64,000 nt of DNA from JBGAPI01 sp044221335 (GCA_044221335.1 JBGAPI010000028.1:1-64000), one strand, 5' to 3'; positions 8,946 through 17,995 are shown, counted from the stretch's first letter. Numbers and translations: made by a program. The notes: generated by a model not told the origin, from the letters alone.

Positions 8946-9530
8946 CGGCATCGTGCGGTAGTGCCGCTCGTGCGCCAGCGCCAGCATCGGCACGTCCTCC
9001 GGAGTGTCGCCATACGCATGGACGCGGTCGAAGGCGGCGAGATCGCATTTCTCGCGAACGCGACGGATCTTCTCGTCGAGCACGCACTGCGTTCCGGCGT
9101 AGCGACCGGTCAGGCGGCCGTCGCGGCGTTCCAGCGACGACGCGACCAGTTCGAGGCTGTGGGCGTCGCACCAGGGCTGGAGATACTCCGCGAAGGCGCC
9201 GGAAACGACGACCACGCGGTCGCCGCGGGCGCGATGCCAGGCGATCCGCGCCAGCGACTCCGGGCGGACAACGGTCGGCAGGTAGTCGTCGGCGAAACGC
9301 CGGGCTGCCGCGTCGAAGACATCGGCGTCGAGTCCACGGAAGGCGACGCGCACGACCGCTGCACGCACGGTGGTGCCGGAGACGAGGCCGAGCCGGTAGC
9401 CGATCACCAGCGGCGCCAGCAGCACGCCGCCGAGCCGCACGCGCCAGCGCGGGGCGAGGGCTTTCACGAAGGGGCCGAAGGACTCGCCGGTGGTGATCGT
9501 GCCGTCGAAGTCGAAGAGGGCGAGGTCCAT
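8940..9530 (-). CDS. HAD superfamily subfamily IB hydrolase (SerB-like)
   Basis: Encodes 196 residues. HAD motif I is DFDGTI with nucleophile Asp7 and acid Asp9. Motif II is VVVSGA. The Lys of motif III lies in LDEKIRR, and motif IV is YGDTPEDVPML. The helical cap between motifs I and II fits subfamily IB, which includes phosphoserine phosphatase and lipid-phosphate phosphatases. A hydrophobic segment (GGVLLAPLVIGYRLGL, about 34-49) may associate with membrane, as in related lysophosphatidic/GPAT-linked enzymes. The true substrate is not evident. It lies upstream of the tolC stop on the same strand in a separate unit. Confidence 0.9.
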   Translation of the reverse strand: MDLALFDFDGTITTGESFGPFVKALAPRWRVRLGGVLLAPLVIGYRLGLVSGTTVRAAVVRVAFRGLDADVFDAAARRFADDYLPTVVRPESLARIAWHRARGDRVVVVSGAFAEYLQPWCDAHSLELVASSLERRDGRLTGRYAGTQCVLDEKIRRVREKCDLAAFDRVHAYGDTPEDVPMLALAHERHYRTMPA

Positions 9531-9570
9531 GACACGAGGCGGGCCCTGCCCGCCATTGCCGAGACGAATT

Positions 9571-9596
9571 GCGATAGCGGGCAGTGCCCGTCCTAC
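9571..9596. repeat. Short palindromic repeat overlapping the tolC stop codon
   Basis: CGGGCA-G-TGCCCG core (9578-9590) followed by TCCTAC. The CTA at 9593-9595 is the tolC stop codon read on the minus strand. Confidence 0.7.
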
Positions 9597-10987
9597 TTCA
9601 AGAGCGCGTTGACCTTCTGCAGGTCGTCCACCGCGATCACGCCGGCCGCCTGCTTCAGCTTCAGGCCGTTGAGAACGTACTGGTGGCGGGCACGGGCGAA
9701 CTCGCGCTGGGCCGCATAGAGGTTCTGCTCGGACAGCAGCACGTCGACGATGGTGCGGGTGCCGACCTCGAAGCCGGCCTGGGTGGCCTCGAGCGCGCTC
9801 TGCGCGGAGACCAGGGCCTGCTTGCGGGCCTCGACTTCGCTGGCGCCGGCGACCGCCGAGCGGTAGGCGCTGCGGGTCTGGCGGGTGACGTCGCGGCGGG
9901 TCGCCTCGAGGTTGTCGTCGGCGGCATCGCGATTGGCGACCGCCTGATGGACCTTCGACTGGGTCGCGAAGCCGGAGAAGATCGGCACGGTCAGCTGCAG
10001 CGTGAAGCTGTTGCCTTCCGAACTGGAGGTGCCGGGGAAGGTGAAGGTGCCGGAGGAGCGGTCACCCCACACGTCCTGGTTGCTGTAGCCGGCGGACGCA
10101 CTGAGGTACGGCAGGTGGCCGGCGTACGCGGTCTTGACGTCATGGCGTGCGGCGTCGACGCTGTACTGCCGCGAGGCCAGTGTCGGACTGTGGTCCACCG
10201 CGGTCTTCACCCAGGCCTCGACATCGGCCGGTTCCGGAGCCGCCAGTGGGATGTCGACGGCCATCGGCGCGAGTTCGGTGACCGGCGCGCCGGTCAGCTG
10301 GGTCAGTGCCTCGTAGGCATCGTCGAGCTGGTTCTGCGCGAGGATGTGGCTCGCGCGGGACGCATCGAAGCGGGCCTGCGCCTCGTGCACGTCGGTGATC
10401 GCCGAGAGACCCACCTCGAAGCGCTGGTTGGCCTGCTCGAGCTGGCGACCGACCGCCTTCTCTTCGGCGACCGACGCGTCGAGGTTGGTTTTCGCGGTGA
10501 GCGCGTCGAAGTAGGCCTGGGCGACGCGGGTGAACAGCGCGTCGAGCGCGGCCTGGTAGTCGGCGTCGGACTTGGAGGACAGCGAGCGGGCGCTGTCCAG
10601 CCGGGTGTAGTTGGAGTAGTTGTAGATCGTCTGGTCGAGCTGGACGCGATAGGTCCGGGTCCGCAGGTCGCTGGAGCCGCTGCGCTGACCGAACGACACC
10701 GTGCCGTCCGGATTCGGGGACGAATCGAGCTGCTGCGAGCGGCCCGTGCTGTCGTTCAGCGAGGCCGTCCCGGTGACCTGCGGCAGCAGCGCCGAGCGCG
10801 CCTGCACCACGCCCTCGGCGGACGCGCGACGGCCGGCCTCGGCGGCCTTCAGGGTCGGATCGCTCTGCCGCGCCATCTGGTAGACGTCGAACAGGTCCGC
10901 GGCGCGGGCGGCGGGAGCCAGTGCGGCGACCAGGGCGACGGCCAGCGCGGTGCGGACGGCGATGCGAATGCTGCTGCGGACGGGCAT
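9593..10987 (-). CDS. tolC: TolC family outer-membrane efflux channel protein
   Basis: Encodes 464 residues from ATG 10987, with GGAGAG six bases upstream; the frame extends further upstream only as shadow inside the pcm gene. A signal peptide ends at APAARA. Two repeated OEP (outer membrane efflux protein) halves follow: DLFDVYQMARQSDPTL at the mature start, then paired long coiled-coil helices. The family signatures FEVGLSAITDV (about 225) and FEVGTRTIVDVLLSEQNLY (about 395) are present. It forms the trimeric outer-membrane exit duct for type I secretion and RND pumps. It lies 23 bp after pcm on the same strand, a pairing common in Xanthomonadales. The nearby RND genes could use this channel, but that is inference. 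Confidence 0.95.
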   Translation of the reverse strand: MPVRSSIRIAVRTALAVALVAALAPAARAADLFDVYQMARQSDPTLKAAEAGRRASAEGVVQARSALLPQVTGTASLNDSTGRSQQLDSSPNPDGTVSFGQRSGSSDLRTRTYRVQLDQTIYNYSNYTRLDSARSLSSKSDADYQAALDALFTRVAQAYFDALTAKTNLDASVAEEKAVGRQLEQANQRFEVGLSAITDVHEAQARFDASRASHILAQNQLDDAYEALTQLTGAPVTELAPMAVDIPLAAPEPADVEAWVKTAVDHSPTLASRQYSVDAARHDVKTAYAGHLPYLSASAGYSNQDVWGDRSSGTFTFPGTSSSEGNSFTLQLTVPIFSGFATQSKVHQAVANRDAADDNLEATRRDVTRQTRSAYRSAVAGASEVEARKQALVSAQSALEATQAGFEVGTRTIVDVLLSEQNLYAAQREFARARHQYVLNGLKLKQAAGVIAVDDLQKVNALLK

Positions 10988-11010
10988 GTACGACTCTCCG
11001 GAAAAGGGGT

Positions 11011-11673
11011 TCAGAGCACGAAGCGCGCGGGCGGCGCGGCGTGCGACAGGTAGGGCAGGTCGGTCTCGAACAGACTTTCGATGCGGAAGTCGTGCTCGGA
11101 GTTGCGGCGGATCAGGACGGCCTCCATCACCGGCGACTCGCCGCGGACGATGAACAGGCGGCCGCCGACATTGAGCCATTCGCGCCAGCGCGACGGGATC
11201 GTGGCCACCGCGGCACCGACGCAGATCACGTTGAACTTCTGGCCGGGATCGAAGCCCTCGGCGAGCACGTCGCGGCACTCGATCCGCACGTTGCTGTAGC
11301 CGGCCGACGCGACCCGGGCGCGGGCGGACTCGACCATCGCGGCGTCGGCATCGAAGGAGAGCACCTCGCGGCCGAGTTCGGCCATGCAGGCCGTGAGGTA
11401 GCCGCTGCCGGTGCCGATCTCGAGCACGCAGTCACCCGGCTCGATCGCGAGTGCCTGCAGGCAGCGCCCCTCGACCACCGGTTTCATCATCGACTGGCCG
11501 CCGGAAAGTGGCAGCGCGACGTCGGCGAAGGCCAGCTGGCGGTGCTGCGGCGGCACGAAGTCCTCGCGGCGCACCTTCTTCATCGCGTCGAGCACGCGCA
11601 GGTCCAGCACCTCCCAGGTGCGGACCTGCTGTTCGATCATGTTGAAGCGGGCGCGTTCGAAGTCGAGCGACAT
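11011..11673 (-). CDS. pcm: Protein-L-isoaspartate O-methyltransferase
   Basis: Encodes 220 residues. It transfers a methyl group from S-adenosylmethionine to L-isoaspartyl residues of damaged proteins, in the cytoplasm. N-terminal blocks (NMIEQQVRTWEV, REDFVP, LPLSGGQSMMKP) match the family, with the substrate loop GGQSMMKP. The SAM-binding motif I is VLEIGTGSGYLTA (about 93-105). Length agrees with known enzymes. It precedes tolC by 23 bp and is probably co-transcribed. Some diverged members of this family lack repair activity, so the enzymatic role is likely but not proven. Confidence 0.93.
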   Translation of the reverse strand: MSLDFERARFNMIEQQVRTWEVLDLRVLDAMKKVRREDFVPPQHRQLAFADVALPLSGGQSMMKPVVEGRCLQALAIEPGDCVLEIGTGSGYLTACMAELGREVLSFDADAAMVESARARVASAGYSNVRIECRDVLAEGFDPGQKFNVICVGAAVATIPSRWREWLNVGGRLFIVRGESPVMEAVLIRRNSEHDFRIESLFETDLPYLSHAAPPARFVL

Positions 11674-12132
11674 GGGATTCTCACAAGCTCAAGGGAAGTC
11701 GGACAGGCTATGCCGGATGTCCCTCGTTATCAACTGGAAGGCTGGCGGATGGGGTTCCCGGGTCCGTAGTGCCGGAAGTCATCTGGGGAAATTGGTCATG
11801 GTGTACGGTTTCGGTGTGCGCGGTGTGCGGTTCCGCTCCGCGCGTCGTAGGGCGGCCACCGGCCGCCTATGCGAAGCGCTTCGTCGATGTGGTGAGATGT
11901 AGGGCCCAGGGCCCAGGGCCCAGGGCACAGTTGGACTGAAGTGTTCGACATGGCCGTGCTTCGGTTCGAGCGCGCATCATCTCGATGTCGCCGAGCCTTC
12001 TTGCCGAGGCGGCCAATGCAAGATCGACAGCCTTCCACTCTGGCCTCACCCCCGACTGGGCCCTGGGCCCTACAGCCGCAACCGACCAACGAAGCGCACG
12101 ACCCATCCAAACGTTGACGCAACGACGAAGCC
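11674..12132. repeat. Intergenic region with palindromic and GGGCCCA tandem repeats
   Basis: About 460 bases without a gene. A palindromic unit at 11848-11867 (GTAGGGCGGCCACCGGCCGCC-like) is followed at 11902-11928 by four head-to-tail GGGCCCA units. A reverse-oriented GGGCCCTGGGCCC copy lies near 12057-12072. No convincing terminator T run is visible. Confidence 0.6.
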
Positions 12133-15100
12133 TCAGGCGATCTCATCCCCCGGCCAAGCCACCCCGCCGCCCTCGTGCACATAGCCGCTCGGCGGACGCT
12201 TCACCCGGAACCAGGCGGCGTACAGCGCGGGCAGGAACAGCACGGTGAGTGCGGTGGCGACGATCAGGCCGCCCATGATCGCGACCGCCATCGGGCCGAA
12301 GAACACGCTGCGCGACAGCGGGATCATCGCCAGCACCGCGGCGGCGGCGGTCAGCACGATCGGGCGGAATCGGCGCACGGTGGCGTCGATGATCGCCTGC
12401 CACTGGTTGTGGCCGGCGGCGATGTCCTGGTCGATCTGGTCGACCAGGATGACCGAGTTGCGCATGATCATCCCGAACAGCGCGATCACGCCGAGCATCG
12501 CCACGAAGCCGAACGGCACCCGGAACAGCAGGAGCGCGAGAGTGACGCCGATCATCCCGAGCGGGGCCGTCGCGACTACCAGAAAGGTGCGTGAGAAGCT
12601 GCGCAACTGCAGCATGAGCACCGTCAGCACCACGAAAACGAACAGCGGCACGCCGGCGGCCACCGAGCGCTGGCCGCGACCGGAGTCCTCGACCGTACCG
12701 CCGACCTCGATGCGGTAGCCCGGCGGCAGCTCGGACTTCACCTGGTCGAGCTTCGCCAGCACGTCGGCGGCGACTTCCGGCGGCTGCACGTGGCCATAGA
12801 GGTCGCCGCGCGCGGTGATCGTCGGCAGGCGGTTGCGGCGCCAGATGATGCCGTCCTCGAGGCCGTATTCCAGCGTCGCGATCTGCGCCAGCGGAACCGC
12901 CCGGCCGTTGGCGGTCGGCACGGCGAGATCCTTCAGCAGCGAGAGCCGGGCGCGCTCCTCGCCGGGGCCGCGCAGCAGCATCTCGATCAGGTTGTTCTTC
13001 TCGCGGTAGATCGATACCCGCGCGCCGGACAGCGAGCTCTGCAGGAAGTTCGCGAGGTCCTGCGAGGACACGCCGAGCACGCGGGCGCGCTCCTGGTCGA
13101 TGCTCGCGCGGATGATCTTCGAGGGTTCGTCGGCGTCGAGGTTGACGTTGGAGAGGCGGCCGTCGGCGCGCATCACCTCGGCGACCTTCTTGGCGTAGCG
13201 GCGCACGGTGTCGTAGTCCTCGCCGCTGACCCGGAACTGCACCGGATAGCCGACCGGCGGGCCGTTCTCGAGGCGCAGGACGCGTCCGCGCAGCTCCGGG
13301 AAATCGCTCTCGAACATCGCGATCAGACGACTGCGGACGCGCTCGCGCGCCTCGATGCTCTTGGTCGTCACCACGAACTGCGAGAAGCTCGCCTGCGGCA
13401 GCTGCTGGTCGAGCGGCAGGTAGAAGCGCGGCGCGCCCGAGCCGACGTAGGCCACGAAGCGCTCGATGTCTTCGTCCTTGCCGAGGATGTCCTCCAGCTT
13501 CTTCGCCTGCACGTCGGTCGCGGTCTGCGACGAGCCTTCCGGCAGCTTCAGGTCGACCATCAGCTCAAGCCGGGTCGAGTCCGGGAAGAACTGCTGCGGC
13601 ACCAGCTTGAACGCGGCCATCGACAGGACGAAAGCCACGACGGTGACGGTGATCACCGTCCAGCGGCGGTCGACGCACCACATCACCGCGGCACGCAGGC
13701 GGTTGTAGAAGGCACCGTCGTAGACCTCGTGGCCGCCGGCGTGCTCACCCTTGGCGTGCTTGGCTTCGGGCAGCAGGCGGTAGCCGAGGTAGGGAATGAA
13801 CACCACCGCGGCGATCCACGACAGCAGCAGTGCCAGCACGACGACCTGGAAGATCGAGCGGGTGTATTCGCCGGTGCCCGACGCTGCGGTCGCGATCGGC
13901 AGGAAGCCGGCCGCGGTGACCAGCGTGCCGGACAGCATCGGGAACGCGGTGCTGGAGTAGGCGAAGGCGGCCGCGCGGATGCGGTCGTAGCCCTGCTCCA
14001 GCTTCACCGCCATCATCTCGACCGCGATGATGGCGTCGTCGACCAGCAGGCCGAGGGCGATCACCAGCGCGCCGAGGGAGATCTTGTGCAGGTCGATGCC
14101 GAAGAACTTCATGGCGGCGAAGGTCATCGCCAGCACCAGCGGGATCGACAGCGCGACCACGAGGCCCGTGCGCCAGCCGAGCGACAGGAAGCTCACCGCC
14201 AGCACGATGATCACCGCCTCGCCGAGGGTATGGACGAACTCGGTGACGGAGCGGCTGACCGCCTTCGGCTGGTCCGCGACGAGGTGCAGTTCCATGCCGA
14301 CCGGCAGCGTGTCCTGGACTTCCTTGACGGCGGTATCGAGCGCGCTGCCGAGGCGCAGGATGTCGCCGCCCTTGTTCATCGATACCGCGATGGCGACGGC
14401 GTCCTGCTTGCCGAAGCGCACCTTGGCCTGCGGCGGGTCCGCGAAGCCGCGGTAGATGTTGGCGACGTCGGCCAGCTTGAACAGGCGGTCGCCGGCCCGG
14501 ATCGACAGGTTGCGGATCGACTCCAGGGAGTCGAAGGCGCCGGTGGCGCGCAGGTAGATGCGGTCGCTGTCGGTCTCGAAGGAGCCCGCCGGCACCACGC
14601 TGTTCTGGGCGTCGACCGCGGCGAGCACGTCATTGAAGCGGATGCCGAGCGTCGCGATCTTGGCGTTGGACAGCTCGATGTAGATCTTCTCGTCCTGCAG
14701 GCCGATGAGATCCACCTTGCCGACGTCGCTGACCCGCTGCAGCGCCAGCTGCACCCGCTTGGAATAGTCGCGCAGCAGGGCGTAGTCGTAGCCCTCGCCG
14801 GTCAGCGCGTAGATGTTGCCGTAGGTCTCGCCGAACTCGTCGTTGAAGAATGGCCCGATCACGCCGGGCGGAAGGGTCTGGCGGATGTCGGTGATCTTCT
14901 TGCGCACCTCGTACCAGATGTCCGGCACCTTGGCCGAGGAGTAGGCGTCCTTGATGATGAAGAACACCTGCGACTCGCCCGGCCGCGAGTAGCTGCGCAG
15001 GAACTCGTAGGAACCGGTCTCCAGCAGCTTGGCCTCGATCCGGTCGGTGACCTGCTCGGAGACCTCCTTCGCGGTCGCGCCCGGCCACAGCGTCCGCACG

Positions 15101-15246
15101 ACCATCACCTTGAAGGTGAACGGCGGGTCTTCCGACTGCCCGAGGTTGCGGTAGGACCAGATGCCGGCGACCGCCAGCACGATCATGAAATAGAGCACCA
15201 GAGGCCGGTTGCGCAGCGCCCACTCGGACAGATTGAATCGGGACAT
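12133..15246 (-). CDS. RND (HAE1-like) multidrug efflux permease
   Basis: Encodes 1037 residues from ATG 15246 (MSRFNLSEW). It is a proton-driven inner-membrane transporter working as a trimer with a membrane-fusion protein and an outer-membrane channel. Features in order are TM1 (RPLVLYFMIVLAVAGIWSY), a first periplasmic domain, TM2-6 including LVDDAIIAVEMMAVKLEQG with the proton-relay Asp pair, a second periplasmic domain, and TM8-12 with GFVAMLGVIALFGMIMRNSV. The opening SEWALRNRPLVLYF resembles the subgroup paired with short lipoprotein adaptors rather than AcrB. Substrates are unknown. The adaptor gene lies upstream on the same strand, but an assembly gap interrupts the spacer. Confidence 0.95.
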   Translation of the reverse strand: MSRFNLSEWALRNRPLVLYFMIVLAVAGIWSYRNLGQSEDPPFTFKVMVVRTLWPGATAKEVSEQVTDRIEAKLLETGSYEFLRSYSRPGESQVFFIIKDAYSSAKVPDIWYEVRKKITDIRQTLPPGVIGPFFNDEFGETYGNIYALTGEGYDYALLRDYSKRVQLALQRVSDVGKVDLIGLQDEKIYIELSNAKIATLGIRFNDVLAAVDAQNSVVPAGSFETDSDRIYLRATGAFDSLESIRNLSIRAGDRLFKLADVANIYRGFADPPQAKVRFGKQDAVAIAVSMNKGGDILRLGSALDTAVKEVQDTLPVGMELHLVADQPKAVSRSVTEFVHTLGEAVIIVLAVSFLSLGWRTGLVVALSIPLVLAMTFAAMKFFGIDLHKISLGALVIALGLLVDDAIIAVEMMAVKLEQGYDRIRAAAFAYSSTAFPMLSGTLVTAAGFLPIATAASGTGEYTRSIFQVVVLALLLSWIAAVVFIPYLGYRLLPEAKHAKGEHAGGHEVYDGAFYNRLRAAVMWCVDRRWTVITVTVVAFVLSMAAFKLVPQQFFPDSTRLELMVDLKLPEGSSQTATDVQAKKLEDILGKDEDIERFVAYVGSGAPRFYLPLDQQLPQASFSQFVVTTKSIEARERVRSRLIAMFESDFPELRGRVLRLENGPPVGYPVQFRVSGEDYDTVRRYAKKVAEVMRADGRLSNVNLDADEPSKIIRASIDQERARVLGVSSQDLANFLQSSLSGARVSIYREKNNLIEMLLRGPGEERARLSLLKDLAVPTANGRAVPLAQIATLEYGLEDGIIWRRNRLPTITARGDLYGHVQPPEVAADVLAKLDQVKSELPPGYRIEVGGTVEDSGRGQRSVAAGVPLFVFVVLTVLMLQLRSFSRTFLVVATAPLGMIGVTLALLLFRVPFGFVAMLGVIALFGMIMRNSVILVDQIDQDIAAGHNQWQAIIDATVRRFRPIVLTAAAAVLAMIPLSRSVFFGPMAVAIMGGLIVATALTVLFLPALYAAWFRVKRPPSGYVHEGGGVAWPGDEIA

Positions 15247-15392
15247 GGAGGGTCTCGAAGAGGACAACGGTCCGGCGCGGCCCCCAAGGCGGCGCGGTGC
15301 CGTTGATTGCACGGGAATAGGTTAACGCTGCGCTGGGTGGCGCGGGCGGTACGAGGTCACTTCGAAGCGAGTAGAGCCCCCCCCTGAGTGAG

Positions 15393-15439
15393 NNNNNNNN
15401 NNNNNNNNNNNNNNNNNNNNNNNNNNNNNNNNNNNNNNN
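15393..15439. other. Assembly gap (47 N)
   Basis: A run of 47 N lies between the RND permease start and the membrane-fusion gene stop. It is flanked by C-rich and G-rich homopolymer-like sequence (CCCCCCC before, CGGGGG after). The true length and content of this spacer are unknown. Confidence 0.99.
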
Positions 15440-15499
15440 CGGGGGTGTGGAAGTACTTCCGGGTGGGTCGAGCGAGGTCGTTGCAGGTCAACACCATTC

Positions 15500-16621
15500 C
15501 TACAACGTGACTTCCTTGTTGTCTCGGTCGATGGGCCGGATGCGCTCGCCATCGGCCAGCTTGTGCGCGCCGGCGCTGACCACCCACGCAGTGGGGGTGA
15601 GGCCCGAAAGCACGGTGACGCCGGCCTCGCCATAGCCGCCGACTTCGATCGGCGTGCTGTGCACCTGGTGGGTCTTGCCGTCGACCAGCCAGACCGCCGG
15701 CTTGCCGTTGATCTCGGTCAGCGAGGCCAGCGGCACCAGCAGCGCGTCGGCGCGGTCGGACTCGTTGCCGAGGTAGACCCGCGCGGTCATGCCGAGATCG
15801 GTCTGGTCGTTGCCTTCCTTCAGGGCGACGCGGACGTTGAAGGTGCGGCTCAGGCGGTCCGCTTCCGGGGCGACCTCGCGAACGGCGCCCGTCAGGCGCG
15901 AGCCGCGATGGGCCCAGATCTCGACCAGCACCGGCTGGCCCGGCTTGAACGCGTTGATGCGGTTCTCCGGCACGTTGATCAGCACCTCGCGCTCGCCGGT
16001 GTGGGCCAGCATCACGACCGGCGTGCCGGCGGCGACGACCTGGCCGGGCTCGATCATCGTCTGTGTGATGACGCCGTCGGCGTCGGCACGCAGCGTGGTG
16101 TAGGACGACTGGTTCTGCGAAGCCGACAGCGCGGCCTTGGCCTGGTCGACGCGGGCGGCGGAGGCCTTCAGCGCGCTCTCGCGGGCGTCGAGCGTGCTCT
16201 TGCCGATCAGCTTCTTGTCGTACATCTGGCGATAGCGGTCGAACTCGGAGTTCGCCAGCGCCCAGTCGGCCTCGGCCGATGCCAGCACGGCGCGCGCGCT
16301 GGTCACCGCGAGCTCGTTGTCCTGGGTCTCGAGGTTGGCCAGGGCGGTTCCCTTCTTGACCTCGCTGCCGACGTCGACCAGACGCTTCGAGACCTTGCCG
16401 TTGATCCGGAAGCCGAGCGACGACTCGTAGCGCGCGCGGACTTCGCCGGCGTAGGTCGACAGGTTCTGGCCGACCGCGGAAGTCGGCTGTGCGACGATGG
16501 CGGGGCGGACCGTGGCTTCATTGGTGGCGTGGCCCGAGCAGCCGGACAGCAGCGCAGTGGCGGCGACACCGACGACCAGCAGAACGGTCGAGCAGAGGCG
16601 GGCGGGGATGCGGAGTTCCAT
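15500..16621 (-). CDS. RND efflux periplasmic adaptor (membrane-fusion lipoprotein)
   Basis: Encodes 373 residues from ATG 16621, with AAAGG upstream; an ATG at 16654 gives a longer frame without support. The lipoprotein signal ends in LLSGC (acylated Cys28). Downstream are the two lipoyl half-motifs (FRINGKVSKRLVDVGSEVKKG and the later DADGVITQTMIEPGQVV) flanking an alpha-hairpin. A beta-barrel domain and a membrane-proximal domain follow. It links the inner-membrane RND permease to a TolC-type channel. It sits immediately upstream of the permease gene on the same strand and divergent from tetR, whose product probably represses it. Confidence 0.95.
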   Translation of the reverse strand: MELRIPARLCSTVLLVVGVAATALLSGCSGHATNEATVRPAIVAQPTSAVGQNLSTYAGEVRARYESSLGFRINGKVSKRLVDVGSEVKKGTALANLETQDNELAVTSARAVLASAEADWALANSEFDRYRQMYDKKLIGKSTLDARESALKASAARVDQAKAALSASQNQSSYTTLRADADGVITQTMIEPGQVVAAGTPVVMLAHTGEREVLINVPENRINAFKPGQPVLVEIWAHRGSRLTGAVREVAPEADRLSRTFNVRVALKEGNDQTDLGMTARVYLGNESDRADALLVPLASLTEINGKPAVWLVDGKTHQVHSTPIEVGGYGEAGVTVLSGLTPTAWVVSAGAHKLADGERIRPIDRDNKEVTL

Positions 16622-16669
16622 GTTGTTTACCTTTGCCGCTGACGGGCGGCACATACTGAACTGATGGGT

Positions 16670-16702
16670 ATAGTAGACTAACTAAACTGAACCGTCTAGT
16701 AT
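16670..16702. promoter_or_regulatory. Divergent overlapping promoters and candidate TetR operator
   Basis: Plus strand (tetR): TAGACT at 16674-16679, 17-bp spacer, TAGTAT at 16697-16702. Minus strand (adaptor gene): TAGACG at 16698-16693, 17-bp spacer, TACTAT at 16675-16670. Both lie on an inverted repeat TAGTAGAC / GTCTAGTA with one mismatch. The predicted tetR transcript would start at or within two bases of its ATG (16711), so it is probably leaderless. The adaptor transcript would have about 40 bases of leader. A regulator bound here would block both promoters. Confidence 0.6.
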
Positions 16703-16710
16703 TATTTTCC

Positions 16711-17334
16711 ATGACGTCCGACACCCCCCGCCTGGGTCGCCCGAAAGACCCTGAGAAGCGCGCCGCCATCCTGGAGGCCGGCAAGCGGCTGTTCCCGCAG
16801 CACGGTTTCGACGGCACCAGCATGGACGCGATCGCCGCCGCGGCCAACGTGTCAAAACTGACTGTTTATAGTCATTTCGCCGACAAAGGGACGCTTTTTC
16901 AGGAAGTTCTCCGCGAGAAGTGCACCGAGCAGTTGCCCGACCAGCTGTTCAAGGTCGATCCGGACGCGCCGATCGCCAAGCAGCTGCGCGACATTGCGCA
17001 GGGCTTCTTCAACCTGATCGTCAGCCCGGAGGCGATGGCGCTGCACCGGATGATGTGCGCGCAGCCCTCGGACGAACTCGGCCGGCTGTTCTGGGAGGGA
17101 GGCCCGCAGATCCTCTGCGTCCACATGAGCCAGTTCCTCGCCGCCGAGGTCGCCGCCGGCGGGCTCGATATTCCGGACACCGAGCGTGCGGCCCACCAGT
17201 TCTTCTGCCTGGTCAAGGGCGAGCCCCATGCGCGGCTGTCCTACGGCTGCACCAAGCTGCTCGGCCCGGGGGACGTCGAGGCCCACATCGATTCCGTCGT
17301 CGCCTTGTTCATGCGGGCGTACGGGCCCCGGTAG
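16711..17334 (+). CDS. TetR/AcrR family transcriptional regulator of the RND efflux locus
   Basis: Encodes 207 residues. The N-terminal helix-turn-helix spans about residues 14-60, with the conserved FDGTSMDAIAAAANVSKLTVYSHF-type pattern (recognition helix SKLTVYSHF, about 48-56). The C-terminal ligand-binding region resembles the AefR/TetR_C_7 type. It is divergently transcribed from the membrane-fusion gene across 89 bp and most likely represses the efflux operon and itself. No Shine-Dalgarno precedes the ATG, in line with the leaderless promoter geometry. The stop codon TAG is also the first three bases of a palindromic repeat. Confidence 0.93.
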   Translation: MTSDTPRLGRPKDPEKRAAILEAGKRLFPQHGFDGTSMDAIAAAANVSKLTVYSHFADKGTLFQEVLREKCTEQLPDQLFKVDPDAPIAKQLRDIAQGFFNLIVSPEAMALHRMMCAQPSDELGRLFWEGGPQILCVHMSQFLAAEVAAGGLDIPDTERAAHQFFCLVKGEPHARLSYGCTKLLGPGDVEAHIDSVVALFMRAYGPR

Positions 17335-17448
17335 GGCGCGCGCTGCGCGCCGGCGCGACGCGCTGCGGCAATGGCGGGCAGTGCCCGCCCTACGACCTGC
17401 GGGCCGACGCGACGCGCTGAGGCAATGGCGGGCAGTGCCCGCCCTACG
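17332..17448. repeat. Three palindromic repeat units between convergent genes
   Basis: Unit 1 (17332-17352) begins with the tetR stop TAG and continues GGCGCGC-GCT-GCGCGCC. Units 2 (17367-17394) and 3 (17421-17448) are GGCAATGGCGGGCA-G-TGCCCGCCCTACG-type. The last CTA (17444-17446) is the stop codon of the minus-strand zinc-ribbon gene. A GCGACGCGCTG spacer also repeats before units 2 and 3. Confidence 0.85.
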
Positions 17449-17995
17449 GCGCTGTGCTTCGCAATCTTTCCATCTCCGCAAGCACCTTCCGCAGGCACTC
17501 GTCCTGCGCGGCCAGGTGCTGCTGGATCTGCAGCGCCTCGTGCAGCACCGCCTCGGCATCGTTGTAGGTCTCGATCGCGCGCTTGTCGGACGCCTCGCCC
17601 GCGATCTTCTGGCCGACGATGATGATCGACAGCAGCACCAGCTGGATGAAGGTCTGCGCGGTCCACGCGACCAGTGCCGCTGTGCCGGCGTGAATCGCGT
17701 CGGGCAGGCTGGTCAGCGCCAGCGCCGCGAATGCGTAGGCGCACCACATGGTGCCGACGGCGCTGGTGATCTTCACGCCGAGCCAGTCGTTGAAGCGCCC
17801 GATCGCGCTCTGCTTCGCGGCCATCTCGCGGGCGCTCTTCGGCTTGTTCTTCTTGCGCTGCTCGATGTGCGGATGTGGGACGTGGGCGAAGCCCGACGCC
17901 GTCGCGCCGTGCGGGTTCGCGAGTCCTGCGCCGCAGGACGGGCAGGAGGTGGCGCCGGCGGAGAGAGCCGCTGCGCAGTGGGGGCAATGGGCCAT
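17444..17995 (-). CDS. Zinc-ribbon membrane protein of unknown function
   Basis: Encodes 183 residues. An N-terminal zinc ribbon has C4-x2-C7 and C18-x2-C21. A His/Lys-rich linker and two hydrophobic segments follow (about 78-95 and 104-127, the second containing VLLSIIIVGQKIAG). The C-terminal part is an amphipathic, probably coiled-coil helix (about 140-180). This layout resembles small inner-membrane proteins with a cytoplasmic zinc finger, but I do not recognise a named family. It is convergent with tetR, and the two genes end in copies of the same repeat. Confidence 0.8.
   Translation of the reverse strand: MAHCPHCAAALSAGATSCPSCGAGLANPHGATASGFAHVPHPHIEQRKKNKPKSAREMAAKQSAIGRFNDWLGVKITSAVGTMWCAYAFAALALTSLPDAIHAGTAALVAWTAQTFIQLVLLSIIIVGQKIAGEASDKRAIETYNDAEAVLHEALQIQQHLAAQDECLRKVLAEMERLRSTAP

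Noticed and set aside
10988..11278. N-terminal extension of the tolC frame
   Set aside because: Overlaps pcm and lacks a signal peptide, whereas ATG 10987 has GGAGAG and a clear signal peptide.
12790..15306. 838-residue plus-strand open frame
   Set aside because: Antisense to the RND permease, whose motifs are complete; typical high-GC shadow.
15322..15633. Open frame across the N run
   Set aside because: Exists only because N does not stop translation.
17332..17448. Possible CRISPR-like array
   Set aside because: Repeat units are palindromic but spacers are unequal and partly repeated; no cas genes in the window.
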